Of a stretch of DNA of 64,000 nt, positions 10,401 through 31,410 are shown piece after piece. The notes under the pieces were generated by a model that saw only the letters and a program-made list of their open reading frames with translations, did no database searches and had not been told where the DNA came from. Both the position numbers and the translations under genes were made by a program. Position 1 is the stretch's first letter. Every line of letters starts with the position of its first letter. The stretch spans positions 6,274,501-6,338,500 of the forward strand of contig CM028925.1 in the NCBI GenBank assembly GCA_016801845.1, in the 5' to 3' direction. The stretch comes from Polydactylus sextarius (lineage: Eukaryota; Chordata; Actinopteri; Polynemidae).

Positions 10401-13200
10401 TTGCAATTAGCCTTTCTACAGTCTGTACTAATTGCAGGCCAGCTGTTGGGGGATTTGAAGGTACAAGAGATTCCATTGTTGCCTGTTCATCCTGGCTTTC
10501 ACTACCACTAGGCCTTGTTACCAATTAATGCAACTCTTCCAACAACAAATGTGTCTTTCCCTTTCAAGCATGAAGCTCATGACTTATAGCATAGCAACAC
10601 TACCAACTCTGTGGCTTACTCCCCACTCACTACAGCTTTGGCCGCTTTCCCACATGCACGATCCCCTTAAAGGAGTGCAAACGGGTTTATGGTCATTAAT
10701 GACAGTCAGCATCGTATTGGGACTAAATTTTCATCTTCCAACCTCCTGAATGACACTCAAATGTATCCCTGCTTGCCAAAATGTATTTTGAATCTTCTGA
10801 TGGGATGGGACCCCTCATTTCTTCTTTATTGCATCCGATCTTAATCAGAGACTTGTTATGTGCTCCTACTTTGAATTCTAATCTGCAGTCCCTGACAAGG
10901 CTCCAAAGGTTTTTGTGAAGACCAATTTACTCTATTGATCAGACAAATCCTGAGGCACAATTAAGGCCAAAGGAGGAAACAATCACTTTACCCATTTTAC
11001 TTTACTCCCAGTCCTTAAAGTACAAAAGTTATCATTAAAAAAACTATAACTCAAAATAATCTTTCTCTTTGTGATCCAGATCCTGAAGAAATCCCATGTT
11101 TTAATGACTAATTTTCTGATTGAACATGGCATCTCTGGCTGTACTCATATCTTTGTCTGTTTTTCTTTCTTGCTTCCTATTTCTCTTCACCTTCTTGTGA
11201 CAGTCCATCTCTCTCAGCACTTATCCCTTCTAGGGGTTTCTCCTCTTAAAACTCACTCACACACTGAATTCTCTCCCACCATCTCAATCACTCACTCAAT
11301 CACTCTTTGATAGTCTAGCAATTTTATCCACACAGTCAGTCAAAAATCCAATTAGTTTGCACCTCTCAATCATAAAATCTTCAGTCAGGTTGAAACAAAC
11401 TTGGACAGACATGCTTTTACGGCCTGGCTGCCTAATTAAGAGACGATAATTTATTGCACTCCAAATGGGCGAGGGCTTTTGTGCACTCAAGTAATTGGAA
11501 AAAAAAATATATAAGGGAGACAAGAGAGGGGAGCAACCAAGCGACGAGAAACGATAAAGGCATGAATTAAAGGGTAGCAGACATGGGCAGGGTGTTAGTT
11601 AGGTGTTTGGTCCATTTCTGTTCATTTCTCCCTTGACTAAATCCAAACTAAGAGTTGGACATTTCTCTAAAGGCATTCAGCTCAGGTCGTCTAAGGACTT
11701 GGGTATGTTTCATGTCTGCTTTTAAAATTCAAGGGAGCGTTACTTGTATCAGCAACACATCGCCTTTCATTTTTATGAGAAAAGTACTAGAGAGGGTCTC
11801 TGACCCGAGACGATGGAAGCAAACAAAGGTATACTTCCTTGTGTGTGCGTGTGTTCTTGTACTTTTGTACTTGTTAGAACCAAATTGAATTTTAAATGTT
11901 TGGAATCACAATGTTTCTGAGATGTGAGTGGATGTTGTTTGATCCTCATTTGGTGCTGCTAACTAGCATTATGAATTGGCTGTGGCTGATCTAAAAAGTT
12001 TAGTTGAAATTATAAATATCTACCTTACTAAAATGCTGCAAAACACATTGCAATCAAAAATAGAGCACTTACAGTCAACTTTGCAACAATAACAATATTT
12101 AACACACACTATCAGCAGTGGAAGTTGCTGAGAAAACCGTCACACTCATTTCCATGAAAAAGAAAAAAGTGAAGCAGAGTTACAGATGAATTTCAAAAAT
12201 AAAGCTGTCAGCCAAGTTCAAAATTTCCTCTTATGCGATAAAAATCTTCTAAAAATGTTGACAGGCCGTCTGACTCTTTCACAGACAACCCTGTCTTCAA
12301 CTTAAGAAAATAAGTGAAGCCCATACAGCAGTATTGTTTCCCTCAATCTGGAACACGACACATTTCTCAAGTTCGACAAGTCTACCAGTTCTAGACACCT
12401 ATTAGAGTTGACACCTGTTTTTACTGTTGAATGTAGAAATGAAATATTTACATTTGCCCATGAGTGCATCAGTCTCACTAATTAATCACAGGATCATATT
12501 ATCTTCAAAAACATGAAATGCCCAAAATCTATTGTAATTTCCATATTCAACGGATCAATATAATGCTGTTTTATATCAGATTAGATGGAATAAACCAGAT
12601 AACATGTTAGCATTGTTTGCAAAACAGGGACAATGACCGGTTGTGTTCAAATTAGATGAATGGAGTTTGAGCAAGGCCTTAAATTACTTCAGCAATTAAG
12701 CTTCCATTAAGTTGGTGCACTCACACAGAAGAGATAAAACTAAAGAATATTGAAAATAGATTAATCAGGTTGTGAGACTTTTAGTCTCCATTATCTTATC
12801 TGGAAAAAAAATCACTGAATCCTACATTTCCCATGATTTAATGCAGAAATAATCCAAATGATACTATCAGAGTTACATTGTTGGACGAAGTTCCCATCTT
12901 GGTTGAGTAGTACTCTACGTGAAAAATAAATTGTGTAAAATGCCCTTTTTCATTTATGAAGAAGGAATGAAAGTGGTTGGTGGATCAACTTCATTAAGAT
13001 TGAAATGTAATTCTTGTATGAAAGTGCATGGGGGGAGAAAAGGTGAGGATAGGAAAGAGAGGGGGGAAATGTGAATTTTGTGAGCATGTGTGAGCAAGAA
13101 GAAGAGAGTATGTGAGAGATTAGGTGTATTTGTGTGTGAAGGAGAGAGGAGGAGGGGGGGGAAAGGTGAGAGGGAGATGTGCATTTGTATATAGATGCGT
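10401..13200. other. Non-coding, AT-rich; nothing recognisable
   Basis: No repeat family, RNA gene or coding stretch is recognised. At 13021-13180 there is a purine-rich tract (see separate entry). Confidence 0.5.
13021..13180. repeat. Polypurine tract
   Basis: Strongly purine-biased on the plus strand, with runs of G up to nine (near 13154-13162) and many GAGA/GGAA units. Such tracts can adopt triplex or quadruplex structures. The ORFs on the minus strand here (Ser/Pro/His-rich) are low-complexity artefacts. Confidence 0.7.
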
Positions 13201-13210
13201 GAGGGTGTTT

Positions 13211-13227
13211 GTGTGTGTGTGTGTGTG
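13211..13227. repeat. (GT)n microsatellite
   Basis: Short GT run directly after the polypurine tract. Confidence 0.85.
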
Positions 13228-16200
13228 CATGCGCGTGCTCATGGTAGCGTTTGTTCTTGCCTGAGTGCATTTGCACAGAGGAGAACGGATATGACAGGCC
13301 TGTCTGTTGTCTCACCAGAATAATTGCTTATGGATTACCTGAGGCGAGTCCCACTGGAGATACTTAGAAATGACACTCCCAAGTGACTCCTCGAATCATG
13401 TTCATATCCGGTCTGAGCATGAGTTTGATTTTGCTTTGCCTGATGTGTGTGTACCCTTGTATGTGTCCCCGTATGTGTGCGCGTGCAAGTGTTTTCAGAT
13501 CTGAGGGGATATGTTGTCTCTTTCATCTTACCGTCTCACACAGAAGTAATTCCAAAGACGTCACAGCCATTTATTATACACACACAGCCACCGAGGCACT
13601 AACAGACACACAACAGGAACATACTTCCACCAAATCCATCATTTATGACTGAGCTCATTTCCACCTGGCAACAGTCAACAAACTTATTACAGGAATATTT
13701 AGGCACTAATTGTGTTGACATCCAGGATATCCAGGTGGTTTGTGTACTCCATTAAAACTACAACCACATCAGTGCCACTCCACTGACACACACATTTACT
13801 TACTCAGTCTATATGAATGTGTAATGCAGTAGATGTTTGTTGCTCTCAAGGTTTGATCCATCACAAGGGCTAAACTAAAAATCCTCAACGACTGGTTATA
13901 CATATTTCAGTTTGAGGCCGTCACTGTTTACGCGACTGTCGCTGCCTACTAATGACAAGTGTCTGCCTGACTGATAAATAAACACAAGAGCTGTTAAATG
14001 TTTCATTAAATTCACAAAATCCAAACAACTAATGGTGATACACACAAAATGAGTAGATTAGTAGAAAGTAATGCTACTGTTAATGTCCAGCAGCTGATTC
14101 TGTGCAGATATTTCTCCTTGGCAGTGATTTATTTTGGTCTGATTTGAAATAATCTTCAAAGGTATAATGAAAAAGAAAGTAGCCAAACTTTTTTTGAGGG
14201 GGCTACTTTCTCCTCTTTGGGCTACTTTCTTCTACCACCCATTGATATTAGCTTTAGGCACACAATTAATACTTTATGATTGCGGTGCCATTAAGCCAGG
14301 GGAAATCTCTAATGCTACACAAGAAAGGGAGAAAATTTCACCCCAGGTATGCGTATTAGCATATCACACCAGGGGCTCAGATCCAGCTCCGTATTTTCAT
14401 TGTATTCATCGTATTTTTCACCGTTCTATCGCAGCTGTCAACCAAAAAAAAAAAAAGGTTCAAATCATAAAAATAGAGGTTGTTGCAATTTTCTCAGTCG
14501 GCAATAAGCTTGCTTTCTGATTTATAGCAAATTAGGATTTCAAACAGTGACAGGTACAGCTATTGAGAACTGCTCCCACAGATGGTTTTCAATATCCTCA
14601 TGCACGGAGTAGAAAGCGTAGAGGTCATTCTGCTGATTCAAACAACATTTTTAAAGTAATGACAAAGGTAAAAAAATCTAACTTGGTAAGGCAGTGGAAA
14701 GTAGAGGTCTTTTTTTTCCCGGAACATTTATTGATTTGATGGTGAAGTATGTCCTCTTGCAAGTACCTTCCTTGTAATTGACTGGACTTAAATAAACACC
14801 CCACCACTACCCCCAACTGCAAGGTGAGATAGAGAAGTGAATGACAAAGCGTGATTCTTCAGCAGGCTTGTCCCTGAGCTTGCACATTGTATCACACAGC
14901 ACCCCTCATTTACCTGAATATGCTATGAAGGGAAATCCAGCCTTTTTTTGGCATCACCATAACCATTTAAAATTGTAAAGAAAATAGGTGGTGGTGGTGA
15001 TGGTGAAGGCACTGTGCGACAAATGGAGGATGATGAATGTTCATGCGGCGAGTGTTTCTTTCTTGTCATAAAAAAGCCGAAACGCTTTGGCAGAAAACTC
15101 CTTCATCAGAACACAAAGTGGTTCTAAAACATGTTTTCCAAAATTGACACATCGTTCGAAAAAACAACGGTGGTGAATTCAAAGCAATCAGGTAAAAAGG
15201 CCACATCTTCAACTTGAGCATCATTTAACATCTGCCAGTCTCGCTTATGTGATTGCAGCCAAATCATTAAAGTCATGTAAAACTAAAATTCAAAGCAGAC
15301 CAGTGGTTACATAATACACAAGTCTACTCCTTTGTTAGTCAAACAACAAATATAATGTCCCCTGCAAGCTGTGTTATCTCCTCATATTTTATGCTACCTA
15401 TCATTAAAACTTACATCAGGAAAAACAGGTGACTTGAATGACGCAGATACTGCTCACTTCATATTGATAGATGCCCTTAAATCCATGGAGATTGTTCTTT
15501 TTTTTTTTTTTTTTTACAAGTAGAGTATTTGATAGAGTTCTGGTCTTGCTGGGAAACGGTGCGAAGTGAAGGGTATAGGTAACATTCAATTACATACCTC
15601 TCTACACACAGTATGTACTGAACCGTGGCAGGCCTGAGGTAGATGAGGGGTGACAGGGATAAGCTCAAAACTCAGTGGTCCTTGTATTTTTTTTTTTTTT
15701 TTTTACAGTATCACACCGTGGTCACATGGTCAATACATCACACAGTCAGTACCTTACTTGAACTATGAAAAAAAATATGAGGATTAAATTTAGAAATGCA
15801 AACTATTTCATAAGAGAATCTGTCAATTATTAACACCAAAAAAGCCCTTAATTCCCTTTTATTTTCTTATTGTTTCCCTTAATACCTTATTTTACCAAAG
15901 ACCCCCAGAACGATTCAGATGACCAGAGATTCAGCTTTGTGGTTGCACTGCAGGATGACTGATCCAGGATTAGCACTGCACAGATATCTGCTCTGAATTA
16001 CAAGCGACACTCATACCTTCAGCCTCTTGCAGGAACTTTATATCCTTGACTTCTTTTTTGATTTTATCTTCTGTTAACTCATACTTTTGACATTTTTGGA
16101 GCATATTCCACAGCGAGAACCGTTAACACTTAAAAGTTAGTACGATATACTGTATTGAATTGAAACTATAGGGTCTCTGGAGACGCGTGATATTGTAGAA

Positions 16201-16539
16201 GTGCTTTATCTTGCGCGAGGCAGGTGATGTGTGCCACATGTTTGGTCTCTAGAGAACTGAGGCAAATTTTGAAGGGTTAATACTGTTCAAAAAATATCCT
16301 TGGGAATGATATCAACTGTCATTTGCGAGATAAAAAGAAAACAATGAATGCAAACATGAAAGAGGACATTTGGGTCAGATGGTGAAGCTGTGTGGCTGTA
16401 GTTCATATTGTCGACCAGCAGAGGGCGATACACACACTGTAATGAAGCGTTTCCAGATTGCTATGCAGCTATGGGGTGGCTGTAAGCTACCCTCATACTC
16501 TCTGGAACATTATAGAGGAGCTGAAAGCATCTGTGTGTT

Positions 16540-16541
<2 letters not shown>
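13228..16541. other. Non-coding; contains a candidate conserved non-coding element
   Basis: Mostly AT-rich unique sequence with T-runs at 15499-15515 and 15689-15704. Positions 14235-14425 look like an enhancer-type element (see findings). A short direct repeat of a GGCTACTTTCT unit occurs at about 14202-14231. Confidence 0.45.

Positions 16542-16580
<39 letters not shown>
16542..16580. repeat. (GT)n microsatellite
   Basis: 39 bp of uninterrupted GT. Confidence 0.95.
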
Positions 16581-24486
<7,906 letters not shown>

Positions 24487-24578
24487 GTCCTCTATCACAT
24501 CAGACAAGACCAGTGGCGACTGATGTGTTTGCAGTCACGGCTGGCCGCCTCTGACTTTGACGTAAACATCATGTCAGT
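24487..24578 (+). other. Candidate exon, 92 nt (unproven)
   Basis: A pyrimidine-rich stretch (24436-24470) leads to GCACAG at 24486, and GTAAGT follows at 24579. Only one frame is open, reading VLYHIRQDQWRLMCL then QSRLAASDFDVNIMS. The same frame stays open upstream to about 24390, giving roughly 63 codons in all, and would stop at the TAA inside the donor if unspliced. The composition looks protein-like, but no family is recognised. Confidence 0.22.
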
Positions 24579-24967
24579 GTAAGTAATTTGTAGAATACTG
24601 AGACAGAGCTCTGAAGATTTCATTTCAAACATTGTTGAAGTGGTTCACATCCAGCAGCAGTGACAGGGCTCTGGTGAGGTGAAACAGACATGAGCTAAGC
24701 TGCAGATTAATTTGGATAAATGGAATGTGATTCCTTTTACTCCTCTTCATTTCCAACTTGCGTGCTCAGTGTTTAGTTAATCTGTATCTCTGTTCAGTAA
24801 TTTAGATTCTTCAACCATTTGACTTTGACTAGAAATTGTTTAATTTTTGTTTTACCTTGTATGAAGTAATTTGTTCACCAACTCCAATGGCAAATAAATG
24901 GCAAATGGGAGATGATCTGCTGTTAAAGGGATGTCAGTACAATTCTGTATTTAATTTAATTAAAGCA

Positions 24968-25256
24968 TCCATTCATTTTCTACCCCTTTTATCCTGCACT
25001 TGGAGTCGGGGGCTGGAGCCTATCGCAGCTTACGGGAAAAGGCAGGGTACATACAGACAAACAACCATTTACATCCACAGTCACATCCACACCTATAGGC
25101 AATTTTGCGCTCAATTCACCTATGCAAAGCATGCATGTTTTTAGCGGTGGGAGGAAACTGGAGCTCCTGGTGGAAACCCACACAGGCATTGGGAGATCAT
25201 GCAAACTCCACACAGAAAGACACTGTCCCCAACCCGGGACTGTCGACCCAGGACCG
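24968..25256 (+). mobile_element. Degenerate copy of a common teleost interspersed repeat
   Basis: Sequence hallmarks are CCATTCATTTTCTACCCC at the start, GGGGGCTGGAGCCTATCGCA, GTGGGAGGAAACTGGAG and ATGCAAACTCCACACAGAAA, ending near CCCAGGACC. I recognise this order of motifs from a repeat present in thousands of copies in many fish genomes, but I cannot name its family with certainty. The small frames inside it are not genes. Confidence 0.75.
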
Positions 25257-25739
25257 TAAAGTATTTTATTCCAAAATTAAAACGAAGTATAAATTCTATG
25301 TGGATCACAGCGCATCAGGAGAACGAAGATAACACTTCAAGCAAAATGAGAGAACGTACTAGAATACCCAGCACACCAATGAGCAATTTAGTATACAAAT
25401 TTGAAATTTTACTTGGGAGAAAGGAAAAAAATAAGATTTATTCATTCCTCCTTTTCAGAACATGACTTTAGAGGCAGACAAAACCCAGGGAAAAAAGACT
25501 ATCCGTCTACCTTTTTTCCTGCTTTGTTCCCCTGCTTCACTTCACTGGATCGTCTCTCAGCATAAAAGAAAAGTCTTGCTTTTCAATAGTTTGAGCGCCG
25601 CGCTGTGACAGATGGCTCTGTCTGCACCGAGACGGAAACTTTATGGTGATGTGAAGATAAGACGATGGTCAGTACTGGCGGATGGTGGAGTCCAACACCC
25701 ACACAGGTTTGAGTGACACCTCATTAAAGAACGTTTAGT

Positions 25740-25742
<3 letters not shown>

Positions 25743-25771
<29 letters not shown>
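25743..25771. repeat. (TA)n microsatellite
   Basis: 29 bp of alternating AT. Confidence 0.95.
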
Positions 25772-25773
<2 letters not shown>

Positions 25774-28700
25774 AAGAAAAAACAGGAAATGTGTACAAAG
25801 TATTTAAAAATACATAAAATATACTAATGATTCTGGATTTAGACTCTGGCCACCCCAGATTTGTTGCCCTAGCAGACCAACAACCACAAGGGGTAAGCTG
25901 TTGGTCAAGTCGCTGTTCCATACTCAGATCACTGATCGACATGCCTAGCCTGCCATAAGCTGTTGACAGATCCAGATGTGACAGGAGTCTCGACATCAGC
26001 TGCTGATCTCACCTTTTATAAAAAAAAAGAGGGTCACCAGAGACCTAAAGCATGTTTTGGATGGCCCCAACTCATGCCTTGCCAATATGCTTGTCACTGC
26101 AGCATCTCTTTTCAGTGAGCCAAAGCAAAGTCAGCAGCTGATCCTGAGACCCCTGTCATATGTTCTACATAATTGGAAACCCTCTGTGTTCCACACCCAT
26201 GGGAAATGTGCAGACTCGTCAAGACAAGAAAGATTATGAGAAAATATTTAAAAGATCAGATCAGTCAAAAGAACATAATGTTACATTTTGTAGATTTACC
26301 AAGCTATCCACAATTAATGTTTTCTATCTTGTCTATCTTTCATTATTTAAAGAAAATCATCAAGTCATGTATCTGTAGTTAAACTGAAGGCTTAAGAGGT
26401 GCAGTTACTCCAAATATTCACAGTCCTTGCTCTTAGCCCTCATTTGGAACCATATTCAAAAAATGATGAAAACCAGAATTTTGCATGTGAAAACTCTTTT
26501 TTCCACAGTCAAAATACTACTGAATGAATTACACGTTTTATTGCACTAGTTTGGTTCCATTAAGTAAATGTATGGTAAGATGTCCCAACTATTACATCAT
26601 CAAAGCAGCTGTCTGTTGTGGCCCTAGTGGGATTTATGCAGGAAGGATACTGATTACATGCATAAGGGGAGAGTGGTACAATAGCTTGCACTGTAGCTTA
26701 TTAATCTTTAAAAGGACACCATGCAGTGTGCTACACATTACACAGTGAGTTACTAAAGTACCCTGTGTGGATCTACAGTATATAGATAGAGGCAGGTGGA
26801 AGTTCTTTAAACAGTTTGTATTTTGCTGTGCAGCAAGTTTTTACTTTCCCAGTCGAAGTCAGAGTCAGATTTTTTGAGGCAGCTGATTAGAAAGGAAATA
26901 CAACGTGTTCATGCTGAACCTCAGTGTGACCAGAGATGTTACAGAATTAGTTAAACTGATTTGTAGATTCTTGTGTTGCGTCAGAGAACCAGATCCGAGT
27001 TCTGCACATTTGTGGAAAGTAGATCAACAGAGAGAGAAAACTATTTCTGTGAATGCTGACACCACACTGAAGCCACACGGTGGTGACAAATGAAGCAGCC
27101 CACGCTTAGTTGGACAGGTTGCCTTGATGCATGAACCTCATTGTACACTACAGGCAAACGCATCCATTGCAGATTTAATGGTGTGTTTAATTAGCTTTTA
27201 ATCATATTTTCATTTGGCCTCTTTCTCTTCTCTTCTCTTCTAAACCTGAATTTTTTTCCAGAGTTCATTAGCTCAAAGACGGATACCCCCATCCTTTCCC
27301 ATGAAAATCTTCAGACCTCAGGTAGATCTAACACTTTAGGGAATAAAGTGAAGCTTCTGGAAAAACACTGACCAACCAGGTTCTTAGCTAAATTCATCAG
27401 GTGAGAAATTAAGTCACTGGGCTAAAAAGCACTTGAAAGACTATAAACCAAACCACCTCCACAGGCTGCGTCTCTCTACTCGCTGCCAACTGTGTAACAC
27501 CTTCCTGAACTGTAGGTAGGTGCCAGACCACCACGCATTTTTAATTTGCTTTGTCTCCAGGATGTATAATGCAGGCAAGGTGTCAAAATGAGATAAACGT
27601 CATGCTCCAGAGGTAATTACAAATTCTCTACCGAAGTCGAGGTCATTTTTTTTCCAAACTCTCATAGAACATGACAAAAAAACAACATTTTTTTTTCTTT
27701 TAACTTCAGCCCAGCCTGTCCTTTGTGAGAGTGGTTGTTAACTCCCCAAAGTCACTTTCCCTGTCTGTCTTAAGACCAGAGTTAGCGAAATCGTTTCCGC
27801 CTCATTTCCTAGGCAACCTCTGAAACCGACTCCTGTGTCAGGCCAACCTGTGCTGACAACCCCCTGCTGGAGTGCACGAGCACACATCGCATACACATGC
27901 ACGTGTGCACACACAAGTGATAGCTGCATGCAGTCTGAAATCCAGCATGATGTCTTGGATTTTCTCCCTCTCTTCTCAAATCTTGATTGACTAGCTTCTG
28001 CTCACAGCCTGCCAACCCTCCAGGGTCATTTACGCTGTAGAAAGAAGAGACGAGATTTGCGAAAAGAGACAGATCAGAAAGAAGAGAAGAGAGAATAGCA
28101 GAGGTGAAAGAAAAGAGGATACCAGTCTCATCTCTTGCTGTCAAAAGCCCCTGCTTTGTGAAGCTGAAACCTTGTCGCTTTTTTTTTTTACTCATCCTCC
28201 TGATTTTCTCTTTATTTTAGTAAGCTCCCTCTGGGATTGTGTCATTAATTTATTTCTGCAGGAACAAAGTTGAACTTAAGAAAACACAAGACTTTGCAAC
28301 CTTGGAGCCAAGGCCTCACAGACAGATGCTATGGGGAGATTTCAAGAACAGATATATTTATTTGTTTGATGTATAAAAGAAAGTTATTAAATTATCACTG
28401 AATATATTTTTTTTGTATAATGAGTCTGAAGCTCCCTTAGTGCTCCACACTACTTTGGTCAACTTAAAAGCTGAGTTCAGTGATTGAACATCACTTTACT
28501 GTGGTCTTTGAGTCTTTTCAAACTTTAACTCAGCCACTTGAGGATATTCATGAAGTTGTCCTAAAGCAATCTCCTCAAAATATGCAAATTCTTAAATTGG
28601 AGAAGAAGTCTGGTCTAGTGTCTGTACTTCTCTGCCATTCTGTTTCCTTCCTTGGTATTTTGCGGGCTTAGCTTGGTCGCTAATAGCATAATAATTTAAC

Positions 28701-31058
28701 ACATTTTATTCTGATGTATCTCTACCATTGGCTCTCATCCCTAAACTGTCTGCAAACATTCTTCTTTTGTGAAGCAGTTTATGCTGCCAAGACAGGAGGT
28801 TAAATAACACTGAAAAGTGCAAAGCAGCCACTAAGTATTGGTAGCTTCCTTTACTTTTGAGTCTCTGGCTCTTGGCTCCTTCAAAGGTCAGTGCCGACAG
28901 GGTGGGTGGATACTGGGTTAACTGCGCAAATTCACAGGTTGAAGGTTGTAGACACTGGTTAGTGTCCAGATCACATGTAAATACCAGATGTAAATAGGAC
29001 CTTAACAGCATTTTTATTTACTTTTATACGTTTAAGGTGAGCGCCTTGTGCCTTTCACTCTGGATTTGATTCCATTCAGTCCTGATTGAGATCTACTTGC
29101 AGAATCTTTTATCTCTGCACACAAGATGGATTCTGAATCTCTGTTAAGGTCACTATTGTATTCTTCCACCACTTTTCCAGTTTGAATCATGGTGCTTCCC
29201 AGCCTTTTACCCTTTTCACAATGGAGCCTGCTGTGCTGGAAACATTGCTTTAGTGAATCTTTACACTTCTCCTGCAAGGATGCCTCGGCATGATTCTATC
29301 TCACAGGTTTCAGGGCTTGGTTTCTGCTCTGATACACACTGTGAATAGGCGTGGGCTGGATTTGGACCATCGTGTACCTTTCTCGCATCGTGTTCAATCA
29401 AGTGCATTTGTCCTTGGTGAATCGAATCCACGTCTACAGACACTTTAATGATGATCAAAAGAAACAGAATGAATCAAAGATTAGCTTACTGAAGGGTATC
29501 TGAATGAGGTATTTTTGGAGAAATAAGTACAGACATGGATTCTAGATTCAGGCTCTTTATGGGTAGATTTTTTTCATTTTGATCTATCTCATGTATTTTG
29601 GCTTCCTTTTGTTTATATATGCGAGGGCTTAGTGACAGCACAGATGTTTGTCAGGATAGGACCAGACCAAGATATTTGAAGATGAAACAAAAGGATGGAG
29701 GGGAAGGAAAAAAATCTGACGTTTCAAGTGCCATTTCCCATCATGCCTCATCACCTCCAATGTAACCAAGAAAACTATATTCTCATTTTCTATTGCAATT
29801 TTACAAATCTCACCAATCTCATTTAAACAGCTGCTAGGCTAGACTGAGATGGAATGATGTGATTTGGTAGATAGTAGTGCTTTGGGTGACATTACAAGGC
29901 AACAAAAATGTCAGCAGGAGAAGACAATGCACAGTTCCATGGCTGATAAATTAGGTGTCATTTCAGGCATCTTGCTGAGCAATTTTGCTGAAAATGTCAC
30001 TCATTTTATCTCAGCCTCCTGGTTACAGTCAGCCAAAGTATAGTGGATACAGAAGAAAAGAAATACATGATTGTATCTCTGTATCACTGTAAGTTCACAT
30101 TCATTTAGCCGCATTAATTTTGTCGGGCATAATTGAATCGAGCAGGAAGGAATTACTCGTTTACCTCCAGATCAGCTTTCATTTTCATTTCCTCTCCCTT
30201 TTATCATGCCTCACCAGTGTCCTGCTGATTGTTCATGCTCTTGAGAAAAACAAAAACAAAAAAATAAATAAATAAAGAGAATCAGACAAACAGAGCGAGC
30301 ACATGGTGAAGATCTGCCTCCATGTGTCTTTTATTTTCACAAAGGCACTCTGCTGATGAACGCCTTGTGTTGACACACACAAACACATATTGAGACTCAT
30401 CTCGGTGGCTTATTAATACACCAAACTTCTCTGGGATTTAAAGAGTATTCATTGTTCATTGCAATAGGCGCGCACACATGCAGCTCACACTACTCCCACA
30501 CTAATATTCATAAACAGAGCCTCGCTTGGATCTCTTTTGGAAAGCTGAGTGTACTTTTAAGTCGTCATGCGGGTTGAAACTTTGCCCGAGCTTCACGCTC
30601 ATTTGCCATTTCTCATTTGTGCAAACCTTGAGACCAGCTCTATCTGAATAATACAGTTGCTCCATTAAACTGCAAACCTAACACAGGCTGCATATTTGCT
30701 GGATTAAGTGCATTCTCTTGGTTCATAGGTATTTTACAATGTACTTTCTTCTCACTGAAATGAATTTGAATTTGGCACCTTGGAGTCAAATAGGAATACA
30801 GGCCTGAAAGGAGTGAAGAGATGATAGTGGAGCAGCTGACGTCTTCTCAGCTGTTTAAAATGTAACATGAATTCTCATTAGGGTTGGAAGGGGCTGTTGC
30901 AGATGGAGTAATCCTTGGCAGGCGCTGCAGCGAGTGCACTAATATTTCCAAAAGCATTAATACGTCAAGCACTTTTGGATGTGTGTAAGGATGCATGTGC
31001 GTGGGTTTTGCTGGTGGATGGGAAGTAGGACGCCCACAGAGAAGAGTCAAAAGACACA

Positions 31059-31061
<3 letters not shown>
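25772..31061. other. Non-coding; one candidate microexon and AT-rich unique DNA
   Basis: Several 60-130 codon open frames occur on both strands without domain or codon-usage support. Positions 30084-30240 and 30560-30845 are unique AT-rich sequence of the sort that often proves to be conserved non-coding. Short A-runs and AAAT units occur at 30245-30280. Confidence 0.45.
27262..27321 (+). other. Candidate 60-nt microexon (unproven)
   Basis: The upstream intron end is textbook: a CTCTTTCTCTTCTCTTC tract, a branch-point-like TCTAAAC and TTTTTTTCCAG ending at 27261. The donor is CAG|GTAGAT at 27322. The 60-nt interval is a multiple of three and has two open frames: SSKTDTPILSHENLQTS in one and SSLAQRRIPPSFPMKIF in another. 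The flanking 27170-27220 contains several TTAAT homeodomain-like sites. No family is recognised. Confidence 0.22.

Positions 31062-31102
<41 letters not shown>
31062..31102. repeat. (CA)n microsatellite
   Basis: 41 bp of CA. The Val/Cys-rich frames on the minus strand across it are artefacts. Confidence 0.95.
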
Positions 31103-31105
<3 letters not shown>

Positions 31106-31203
31106 CCCTGAAGCAGAATCATCTGAAAAAGTGGCACCACTGTTGAGCTGCGATTTTGTTAATGCAAATTTGGGCTCCAATCACACCCACGCTGACTTTG
31201 TTT

Positions 31204-31410
31204 AGGAGATGAGGGGAGACATGGGAGAAAGGTGAAAGGAGAAGAGGAAATTGGTGCATGGTTGAAAGGAGGAGACGGCTAGGAGATAAATGAGAAGGCA
31301 GAGGAAGAGGGAGAGATCTTATTTGCAGTTAGAAAACAGAGTTGCCTTACCGCAGGGAACGGGATGGGATAGACAGACAATGGAGGAGGGATGAGTAAGA
31401 ATGATGTGGA
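31204..31410. repeat. Polypurine-rich tract
   Basis: GA-rich on the plus strand with repeated GGAGA, GAAGG and GGGAGA units. Confidence 0.55.

Noticed and set aside
12950..13315. Minus-strand frames rich in Ser, Pro and His
   Set aside because: They are translations of a polypurine tract and a GT array.
27809..28195. 128-codon minus-strand frame
   Set aside because: No domain or codon bias; A/G-rich composition explains the lack of stops.
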